DNA of 5,191 bases from Clostridiaceae bacterium (GTDB taxonomy: Bacteria > Bacillota > Clostridia > Acetivibrionales > DTU013): assembly GCA_012799845.1 (NCBI GenBank), contig JAAZKL010000054.1, positions 1 through 5,191 of the forward strand, read 5' to 3'. Below are positions 1-4,523 of the stretch, piece by piece. Each line of letters starts with the position of its first letter. The stretch's first letter is position 1. The notes below the pieces were generated by a model, which saw nothing but the letters and a program-made list of their open reading frames with translations, did no database searches and was not told the origin of the DNA. Position numbers and translations under genes: made by a program.

Positions 1-174
1 AACCACAGGGTGGAGGAAGCCCTTGAAGCCGCTGAGAAACGAGGGGACTACAGTGTTATGGAAAGATTGGTCCGTGCTTTGTCCAAACCATATGAGAATA
101 CGCCTGACAAGGATTACTACACAGCGCCGCCCGGGCCGTCATTCTGCGGCTATCGGACGTTTTGCGGCACATGA
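1..174 (+). CDS. selO: SelO/YdiU family protein AMPylase, C-terminal fragment
   Basis: Reading frame 1 is open from the left edge to TGA at 172-174 and gives 57 residues beginning NHRVEEALEAAEKRGDYSVM and ending YRTFCGT. The NHxVEEALEAA segment, the RPY-like SKPYE segment and the Cys close to the C-terminus are typical of the end of the SelO (YdiU/UPF0061) family. These are pseudokinase-fold enzymes that transfer AMP from ATP to Ser/Thr/Tyr of target proteins and are linked to redox stress. The terminal Cys corresponds to the position that is selenocysteine in some eukaryotic members and that takes part in a disulfide in the E. coli enzyme. The N-terminal and catalytic parts lie outside the window. 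The last coding bases and the stop form the first unit of the downstream 20-21-bp repeat array. An unrelated frame at 23-229 overlaps this gene and is a shadow. Confidence 0.88.
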   Translation, partial: NHRVEEALEAAEKRGDYSVMERLVRALSKPYENTPDKDYYTAPPGPSFCGYRTFCGT

Positions 175-316
175 GAGGCTTCTATGGTATATGATTTTGC
201 TGCACGTGACAGGCTTCTGCGTTATGTGACCGGCTTTTTACACTATATGACCGACGTTCTGCGGCACATGATAGACTATTACGGTATATGAACGGTTTTT
301 ACGTGGCATGACCGGG
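157..316. repeat. Degenerate 20-21-bp tandem array starting in the selO 3' end
   Basis: About eight imperfect units can be lined up on an ATGA/GTGA core at 171, 191, 206, 226, 247, 268, 288 and 308. The steps are 20, 15, 20, 21, 21, 20 and 20 bp. The consensus is roughly TTCTGCGGCATATGACCGGC. The first unit is the end of selO, including its stop codon; the unit around 256-271 (CGTTCTGCGGCACATGA) is nearly identical to the selO end (CGTTTTGCGGCACATGA). No gene with a plausible ribosome binding site is seen here. No terminator with a T-tract is visible after selO. Confidence 0.75.
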
Positions 317-374
317 CTTGATTTGCCATATACCTGCAACGGATCCGGCGTTGATTATTCCCTGGACCGTTTTT

Positions 375-464
375 TGATATCTGCAGTACTCGCTGAACTG
401 ATTAGATATCTGATATCTGTAGAACTCGCTGAACTGATCAGATATCTGATATCTGTACAACTGG
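375..464. repeat. 36-bp tandem repeat with internal palindromes
   Basis: Two near-identical 36-bp units at 375-410 and 411-446 are followed by a partial third copy from 447. Each begins TGATATCTG and contains ACTCGCTGAACTGAT. Units 1 and 2 differ at only a few positions. Each unit junction forms an inverted repeat of AGATATC, T, GATATCT at 404-418 and 440-454; the second extends by one pair to 439-455. Because 36 is a multiple of three, both strands stay open here and give repetitive frames (for example 308-505 on +), but these have no good start signals. The array lies directly upstream of the operon promoter. Confidence 0.85.
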
Positions 465-469
465 TTGTA
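456..469. promoter_or_regulatory. Perfect inverted repeat upstream of the operon promoter
   Basis: TACAAC, TG, GTTGTA forms a perfect 6-bp dyad with a 2-bp centre. It ends 13 bp before the -35 hexamer of the operon promoter. The position would suit an activator or accessory regulator site. It sits where the 36-bp array decays, so it may simply be a by-product of repeat drift. The inverted repeat is visible; the role is a guess. Confidence 0.3.
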
Positions 470-482
470 GTGCTTATATCTA

Positions 483-513
483 TTGACTCTGCCCCTGGGA
501 CATAGTTTAGACT
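483..513 (+). promoter_or_regulatory. MerR-type promoter/operator driving the ABC transporter operon
   Basis: A -35 hexamer TTGACT (483-488) and a -10 hexamer TAGACT (508-513) are separated by 19 bp, the over-long spacing used by MerR-family-activated promoters such as those of mer, zntA, copA and bmr. A dyad runs over 486-506: left arm ACTCTGCCCC, centre T496, right arm GGGACATAGT, with 8 of 10 positions complementary. It begins at the last three bases of the -35 box and ends two bases before the -10 box, as MerR operators do. Transcription would start near 520, just ahead of the ribosome binding site at 522-531. A MerR-family gene lies downstream in the same cluster at 3711-4214 and is the obvious candidate regulator. 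Confidence 0.72.
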
Positions 514-534
514 GGAATTGTGGGGGGCGGAGTT

Positions 535-1515
535 ATGGCTTTGCTTATAAAACTGATGCATAAACGCTTTATTCCCGTAATCATGTCCATTAGTGCCAGC
601 ATATTAGCCCTGTTCGTATCTTTATGGTGGAACAGGCAGTTAAGCGATATTGTGTACAAAATCAATTCAGGTATTGATATCCCGGCAGCATCACTGGCGG
701 CAGCGGTTGTTGCCATGCTGTTAAGCGTGGTATCGTCTTATGCCATGAGTCTGTGTTCAGCCTGGGCATGCGAGTATATGGCGCATGACCTGCGCATGGG
801 ATTTGCAAGATATTTCACAACTCTTTCGCTTGCGGAGATCGAAAAAGTCAATGTCGGAGAACAGATGTCAAAGCTCCAGAACGAGATAAGCGAAGTTGCC
901 GGCTTTCTTAATGCCAATATGTTCACATTTATCAGTGATTTAATAAGATTTACCGGAACTTTTGCATGGCTGCTGTGGCTGAACCCGAAGCTGACTCTCA
1001 TCGCCTTTATACCAACCGTGTTCCAGATGTGGTATACGGTATACACCAGCCGTGCCATAAGTGAAGCCGCGCAGCAGAGCCAGCATGCAAACGGACGGCT
1101 GAACGGATTTGCGGAATCGCTTGTTGCAGTTTTTCCGGTTATGAAGATGTTCGATGCAGTACAGCTTGTCAGAAGCAAATATGATGCTGTTTTGGAGGAA
1201 TGGGAGCGGGCTGCCGTCAGGCAGGAGCGCAGACGTGCCGCTCTGATGTCGCCTTCCGGCCTGATGTCATGCATTCCATTACTACTGCTGCTTGCAGTAG
1301 GTGGGATGCAGGTCGTCAGCGGAGAGTTGTCGACAGGCGGTTTGTTTGTTTTCATCAACCTTTCCGGAAATGTATCCGGCGTGATGATGAACATGCCTGG
1401 TCGGATCGCTTCGTTCCGGCGTTTTGCCGTAAACATGGAACGGATTGAGCCTTATATGGCGACAGGCTTTTCAGCCGCGAAGGATGACTGGAGATCCGGA
1501 GTTTGCGAAGGATAA
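535..1515 (+). CDS. ABC exporter membrane domain protein A, without ATPase domain
   Basis: This 326-residue integral membrane protein matches the transmembrane half of a type I exporter-fold (MsbA/LmrA-like) ABC transporter. Likely membrane helices are near residues 13-31, 54-74, 131-150, 153-170, 243-262 and 268-286. The cytoplasmic loop after helix 2 carries the usual pattern, with DLRMGFARYFTTLSLAEIE followed by VNVGEQMSKLQNEISEV, which normally couples to the ATPase. The protein stops just after helix 6 and its linker (RRFAVNMERIEPYM), exactly where the NBD of a fused half-transporter would begin. The last residues (about 320-326) and the TAA stop are the first unit of a 27-bp repeat array. 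I chose ATG 535 because GGGGGGCGGAG (521-531) is a strong ribosome site; an in-frame GTG at 520 would translate that site. It is the first gene after the MerR-type promoter. The substrate is unknown; multidrug or peptide export is plausible from the fold. Confidence 0.85.
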   Translation: MALLIKLMHKRFIPVIMSISASILALFVSLWWNRQLSDIVYKINSGIDIPAASLAAAVVAMLLSVVSSYAMSLCSAWACEYMAHDLRMGFARYFTTLSLAEIEKVNVGEQMSKLQNEISEVAGFLNANMFTFISDLIRFTGTFAWLLWLNPKLTLIAFIPTVFQMWYTVYTSRAISEAAQQSQHANGRLNGFAESLVAVFPVMKMFDAVQLVRSKYDAVLEEWERAAVRQERRRAALMSPSGLMSCIPLLLLLAVGGMQVVSGELSTGGLFVFINLSGNVSGVMMNMPGRIASFRRFAVNMERIEPYMATGFSAAKDDWRSGVCEG

Positions 1516-1665
1516 TGGGATTTCCCAAATTTGCAGAGATGACCGTATATCCTGAGTATACAAAGGATAGCGGAAATCCAGGGTTTGCAAAGAATGGCAG
1601 AATGGCCGGGGCATACCAGAGATAACATGAAATCCCGGGTGTAAAGGTTGACGGTAGGTCCGGAG
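1491..1665. repeat. Degenerate ~27-bp repeat array between membrane domain A and the NBD
   Basis: At least four units can be aligned: about 1491-1518, 1519-1545, 1546-1572 and 1573-1599. The core is roughly ATCC-GAGTTTGCAAAGGAT. Weaker copies continue to about 1665 (AAATCCCGGGTG, then GGTCCGGAGTT). The first unit is the end of the membrane-domain gene. The 27-bp period keeps the frame, and units 1 and 2 carry stops (TAA 1513-1515, TGA 1540-1542) at the same place in the unit, where unit 3 has ATA and unit 4 has ATG. Further in-frame stops lie near 1642 and 1699. The array fills the linker region of a classical half-transporter. Confidence 0.62.
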
Positions 1666-1689
1666 TTATTAACAGAATATAGGCGGTTT

Positions 1690-1712
1690 ACTGCCGATTG
1701 ACAAACGGTAGT
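1690..1712 (+). promoter_or_regulatory. Possible RNA hairpin beside the NBD ribosome binding site
   Basis: ACTGCCG (1690-1696) can pair with CGGTAGT (1706-1712), giving seven pairs including one G-U, around a 9-base loop. It abuts the ribosome binding site GGGTGAG (1713-1719) of the NBD gene. Further U-G pairs could draw part of that site into the stem, so it might tune NBD translation relative to the membrane subunits. The stem is visible; a regulatory effect is inference. Confidence 0.3.
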
Positions 1713-1725
1713 GGGTGAGACAGAT

Positions 1726-2364
1726 ATGAGCATAAGGGTCGAAAATTTGTGGTTTGCCTATAATAACGTGCCGGTCCTGCGCGGTATCAGCCTTATCGCC
1801 GGTGCAGGGGATCATATAGGCATCGTTGGCGTGAGCGGATGCGGCAAAAGCACGCTGCTCAAACTGCTGGCAGGACTGTACCAGGCACAGAGCGGCGTTG
1901 TCGAGGTCCATGGGGCGTGCATGCCGGATGACATCCGGAAAAACGTTGCGATGGTGATGCAAAATGCTGCGCTGTTCCCGGCGAGTATCAGGGATAACAT
2001 CACCTGCGGACATCCGATGAGTGAGGAATCCTTGTGGCATGTCTGTGAAGCTGCGCAGCTTACGGAGTGGATCACGTCGCTGCCGGACGGCATTGATACA
2101 TTTGTCGGGGAGCGGGGCGGAAAGGTATCCGGAGGGCAGGCACAGCGTATCGCTATAGCCCGTGCGATCGCCAAAAACGCACCTGTGATTTTGCTTGACG
2201 AAGCGACAAGCGCGCTTGATGATGGCACGAGCAGTGCAGTTCTGGCTGCGCTGGACAACCTGACAAGGAGCAGGACCGTTGTGAACGTCAGCCACCGGCA
2301 TGAAACGCTGTCGGGCTGCAGCCGCATATACAGGCTGGATGGCGGGCGGCTTTATGAACTGTGA
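1726..2364 (+). CDS. Stand-alone exporter-type ABC ATPase (NBD)
   Basis: This 212-residue protein is a complete ATP-binding cassette with no membrane part. Visible motifs in order are the A-loop Tyr12 (FAY), Walker A GVSGCGKST at 35-43, Q-loop Gln79 (MVMQN), signature VSGGQ at 134-138, Walker B VILLDE at 154-159 with catalytic Glu159, D-loop SALD at 162-165 and H-loop His190 (NVSHR). All key residues are intact, so it should bind and hydrolyse ATP as a dimer. The IRVENLWFAY opening and the DGIDTFVGERGGKVSGGQ stretch are of the exporter class normally fused behind a membrane domain. ATG 1726 follows GGGTGAG at 1713-1719; the GTG at 1711 would consume that site. It is in the same frame as membrane domain A upstream, separated by 210 bp of repeat sequence. 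Its stop overlaps the possible GTG of the next gene by GTGA, pointing to translational coupling. It probably powers both membrane proteins. Confidence 0.93.
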   Translation: MSIRVENLWFAYNNVPVLRGISLIAGAGDHIGIVGVSGCGKSTLLKLLAGLYQAQSGVVEVHGACMPDDIRKNVAMVMQNAALFPASIRDNITCGHPMSEESLWHVCEAAQLTEWITSLPDGIDTFVGERGGKVSGGQAQRIAIARAIAKNAPVILLDEATSALDDGTSSAVLAALDNLTRSRTVVNVSHRHETLSGCSRIYRLDGGRLYEL

Positions 2365-2378
2365 AACAGGGGGTGTTT

Positions 2379-3347
2379 ATGATGCGCGGATTGAAGAAAC
2401 TATTCGATATAACCGGCATGTTCAGGCGCTTTGTCATCCTGACCCTGCTCCGTCTTCCATTTGACCCTTTTTATAACATCATACATGCGCTTTTCCTGAA
2501 GCATGCCTTTGATGCCGTAAACGATACGGACAAAAGCGCACTGGCGACCGCTTGCGCCCTGTTTGGTGTTGGAAGCATTTTGCTTTTTTTAAATAATGGA
2601 ACTGTATGGACCATATATTCGGCCTTTGTTGCAAGATGGACAGCCGCTCTGCGAAGGAAGCTTTTCCGGCATATCAGCAGCCTTTCTCTGAAACAAATGG
2701 AAGAGCGGACTGCCGGCGAATGGATCACCAGGCTTAATGCAGACCTGCGTGCTGCTGCGGCAGTATTGGACCAGCCGATCCATCTTCCCCATGCGGCCGT
2801 TTCACTGGCCAATATATGTGTTTCCTCAATTATACTTGCATCGGCAAGCCCGATGATGTTCGGCCTGGTAATCCTTTTTGCGGCGCCTCACTTGCTGATA
2901 AGTCAGCTTGCAGTCGTGAGACCGATGACCAGGCTTGCGGCAGATGTGCAGGAGGCTATGGCAGAGAATGCCTCGGATATGGACACTGTTATCGCATGTG
3001 CCGATACTGCGCTTGTTTACGATGCCCAGGGCTTTTTGCTCGAGCGTTTTGAAAAAAGCAGTCTGAATGTAATGAGAAAAAGCATGCGGCTGCATCGCCG
3101 AAGAGCGTTGGGAAACGGCCTGATACCGTTAATGGGGATAAGCGGTTACCTGGCGATGCTGCTTGCCGGGGGCAGCCGTATCGCGGGAGGGGCGATGGCT
3201 TTTGGCTCGCTAATTGCCGTGCTGCAGTACAGGGTCGGGTTTCTTAAAAGCCTGAATATGTTTCTGAACAGCATGACTAATATAAAAACTGCGATGGCGG
3301 GCGTAAAGAGGGTTTGTGAAACTATGAGCATTGTGCCGGAGGAATGA
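2379..3347 (+). CDS. ABC exporter membrane domain protein B, without ATPase domain
   Basis: This 322-residue second membrane half differs clearly in sequence from domain A, which suggests a heterodimer. Hydrophobic segments fall near residues 15-35, 54-73, 139-157, 159-178, 246-264 and 268-285. The coupling loop LRRKLFRHISSLSLKQMEE, then TAGEWITRLNADLRAA (about 91-126), matches exporter-fold transporters. It ends at RVCETMSIVPEE, again just where an NBD would start in a fused protein. No cassette motif follows in any frame before the next gene. ATG 2379 or 2382 is preceded by AGGGGG at 2368-2373. A GTG at 2361 overlaps the NBD stop and is the alternative start, adding six residues. The tight spacing to the NBD gene supports one operon and a complex of A, B and two copies of the NBD. 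The alternative is that B once had its own NBD and lost it. Confidence 0.83.
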   Translation: MMRGLKKLFDITGMFRRFVILTLLRLPFDPFYNIIHALFLKHAFDAVNDTDKSALATACALFGVGSILLFLNNGTVWTIYSAFVARWTAALRRKLFRHISSLSLKQMEERTAGEWITRLNADLRAAAAVLDQPIHLPHAAVSLANICVSSIILASASPMMFGLVILFAAPHLLISQLAVVRPMTRLAADVQEAMAENASDMDTVIACADTALVYDAQGFLLERFEKSSLNVMRKSMRLHRRRALGNGLIPLMGISGYLAMLLAGGSRIAGGAMAFGSLIAVLQYRVGFLKSLNMFLNSMTNIKTAMAGVKRVCETMSIVPEE

Positions 3348-3355
3348 ATCCGTAA

Positions 3356-3374
3356 CTGGAGGGAAAATCTCCAG
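3356..3374. other. Short hairpin after the transporter operon
   Basis: CTGGAG (3356-3361) and CTCCAG (3369-3374) form a perfect 6-bp stem with a 7-base loop, 8 bp after the stop of membrane protein B. No run of T follows, so it is not a typical intrinsic terminator. It may protect the mRNA 3' end, or be chance. Confidence 0.35.
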
Positions 3375-3434
3375 ATCGACTGGGGACCTGGTGCATGCCG
3401 AAAATATGTATACAAATAACCGAACTGTCAACAT

Positions 3435-3626
3435 AAAGAGATATGTAAAGAGATATGTAAAGAGTTATGCAAAGTGATTTGCAAAGTGATTTGCAAAATG
3501 ATTTGCAATGTGATTTGTAAAGTGAAGTGTAAAGTGATATATAAAGAGATATGCGAAAGGACACGTAAAGCGATATGCGAAAGGACACGTAAAGCGATAT
3601 GCGAAAGGACACGTAAAGCGATATGC
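3435..3626. repeat. 12-bp tandem array (16 units) growing into a 24-bp higher-order repeat
   Basis: Sixteen uninterrupted 12-bp units span 192 bp. Early units read AAAGAGATATGT, middle units AAAGTGATTTGC. The last six alternate GAAAGGACACGT and AAAGCGATATGC, giving three copies of a 24-bp composite that are identical to each other. The sharp rise in identity toward the right end suggests recent expansion there. Because 12 is a multiple of three, several frames on both strands stay open and would encode four-residue repeats (KEIC/KVIC-like on +, FTCPFAYR-like on -). None has a convincing ribosome site, so I treat it as non-coding. It separates the transporter genes from the MerR gene. Confidence 0.93.
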
Positions 3627-3710
3627 GATCCTGCAGAAACCATACCGTCTCAAGTGCAAATTTGATACTTATGAGTGAATATTACATTACAGATTGGAGG
3701 ATCGGCCGGG

Positions 3711-4214
3711 ATGGACCATGTAAACAACAAACCGGTAGAAAAGCCTGAAACAGAGATGATGAAAATAGGCGAGATAGCTGCGTTTTTTAATGTGTCCGTG
3801 AAGGCTATACGCATATATGAGAAAAAGGGCATCATTGTGCCTGCCTGGACCGATCCTGCCACGGGATACCGCTATTATTCGGCTGACCAGGTCCAGACGC
3901 TAAATGCGCTGCTGGAACTGAAGACCCTGGGTTTTTCACTGAACGAGATCAGGAAGATCATAACAGGCGGCGTAAATAAAAGCGACTTCCTCGCTGCGCT
4001 TACCAGGAAGCGAAATGCATGGCAGGATGCCATTTCTTCGGCGGAGATGAAAATCGATGCCATCGATAATATTTCCGAGCGCATCTCCAACTCAAAAGAG
4101 GCAGCCGGACTGCAGGAGCTTACCGAAGAGGAGAGGGCGTGGCTGCTTGTGAAGATGGTATGTGTCGAGGACGTCCGCGGCCAGAGTGTACTGAGCGAGG
4201 CACTATGGCTGTGA
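3711..4214 (+). CDS. MerR-family transcriptional regulator, short form
   Basis: This 167-residue protein has an N-terminal MerR winged helix-turn-helix. KIGEIAAFFNVSVKAIRIYE (18-37) is the recognition region, DPATGYRYYS (48-57) the wing, and LKTLGFSLNEIRKI (70-83) the second helix pair. A coiled-coil dimer helix follows at about 92-128. The DPxTGYRYYS pattern resembles BmrR/TipA-type regulators, but the ~150-residue GyrI-like effector domain of BmrR is absent, and the single Cys (151) argues against a classical metal site. What it senses is unknown. I chose ATG 3711 with GGAGG at 3696-3700; an in-frame GTG at 3675 would translate that site, and ATG 3756 is a later alternative. The gene ends LSEALWL inside the first copy of a 34-bp tandem repeat; joining that copy to the third would give LSEALWLRSKRQG. 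A weak promoter (TTGATA at 3662-3667) may precede it. It most likely acts on the long-spacer promoter at 483-513. Confidence 0.85.
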   Translation: MDHVNNKPVEKPETEMMKIGEIAAFFNVSVKAIRIYEKKGIIVPAWTDPATGYRYYSADQVQTLNALLELKTLGFSLNEIRKIITGGVNKSDFLAALTRKRNAWQDAISSAEMKIDAIDNISERISNSKEAAGLQELTEEERAWLLVKMVCVEDVRGQSVLSEALWL

Positions 4215-4279
4215 CTTAAGTGTACTGAGCGAGGCACTATGGCTGTGACTTAAGTGTACTGAGCGAGGCACTATGGCTG
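4185..4279. repeat. 34-bp tandem repeat across the 3' end of the MerR gene
   Basis: Two identical 34-bp units lie at 4185-4218 and 4219-4252, followed by a 27-bp partial copy at 4253-4279. Each starts AGTGTACTGAGCGAGG and includes CACTATGGCTG. The first copy holds the last ten MerR codons and the stop TGA (4212-4214). Since 34 is not a multiple of three, each copy is read in a different frame. The sequence after the shared part differs between copies 1-2 (TGACTTA) and copy 3 (AGATCAA). Perfect identity points to a recent duplication. Confidence 0.95.
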
Positions 4280-4306
4280 AGATCAAAGCGTCAGGGTTAA
4301 CTTTGA

Positions 4307-4408
4307 AACTGCCAACCTGCAAACCTGCCAACCTTTCTGTCTCCTACTTTTCTGTCTCCTGTTTTTCTGTCTCTGCCTCCTGCTTTTCTGTCTCTGCCTC
4401 CTGTTTAT
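4307..4408. repeat. Pyrimidine-rich 15/21-bp tandem array
   Basis: Units can be laid end to end. 4307-4321 and 4322-4336 are 15-bp copies around CTGCCAACCT. 4337-4351 and 4352-4366 are 15-bp copies of CTGTCTCCTNNTTTT. 4367-4387 and 4388-4408 are 21-bp copies in which an extra CTGCCT has been inserted. The + strand of the second half is nearly all C and T. An open + frame at 4273-4461 runs through it but starts inside the 34-bp repeat without a ribosome site, so I do not call a gene. A run of seven T follows at 4429-4435 with no good stem before it. Confidence 0.8.
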
Positions 4409-4457
4409 TGCAAGAGTTACAGCATGTCTTTTTTTCAGGGATAATTTCTCCAATGTA

Positions 4458-4494
4458 TTGATATTATAAAAATGGAAACCATTACATATATAGT
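4458..4494 (+). promoter_or_regulatory. Possible promoter of the helix-turn-helix repeat-protein gene
   Basis: TTGATA (4458-4463) is a fair -35. TACATA at 4483-4488 lies 19 bp downstream, and TATAGT at 4489-4494 is the better -10 by sequence but sits too far from that -35. A dyad AATGG, AAA, CCATT (4471-4483) lies between them and could be an operator. The region is strongly AT-rich compared with its surroundings, and the next start codon is 30 bp downstream. Exact boxes are uncertain. Confidence 0.35.
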
Positions 4495-4523
4495 AAAAGT
4501 ACCAGAAAAGGATGTGAAAATGT

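Noticed and set aside
308..505. Small + frame with 12-residue repeats (AELIRYLIS) and its antisense partner at 355-561
   Set aside because: It starts inside the 20-21-bp array without a ribosome site and runs into the promoter. Openness on both strands is explained by the 36-bp period.
738..1436. Long antisense frame of 232 codons
   Set aside because: It lies wholly opposite the well-supported membrane domain A gene and shows no family features.
1698..1726. Consensus -35 TTGACA before the NBD gene
   Set aside because: The matching -10 would fall on the start codon and the transcript would begin after it; the hexamer sits in the loop of a small hairpin.
1669..2327. Antisense frames of 210 and 171 codons opposite the NBD
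   Set aside because: The + strand holds all ABC ATPase motifs intact; the antisense frames are shadows.
3435..3626. CRISPR array
   Set aside because: Units are contiguous 12/24-bp tandem copies with no unique spacers and no cas genes nearby.
3322..3659. Minus-strand frames rich in ISLY or YRFTCPFA repeats
   Set aside because: These are low-complexity translation of the same array in other frames, with no start signals.
3474..3665. + frame encoding KVIC/ERTRKAIC repeats
   Set aside because: It is produced by the 12-bp array, with no ribosome site and a start only in mid-array.
4410..4436. Intrinsic terminator ending in seven T
   Set aside because: No stable stem precedes the T run; only a 4-bp pairing can be drawn.
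4273..4461. + frame MAEIKASG with Ser/Cys/Phe repeats
   Set aside because: Its ATG lies in the partial third copy of the 34-bp repeat with no ribosome site, and the rest is the pyrimidine-rich array.
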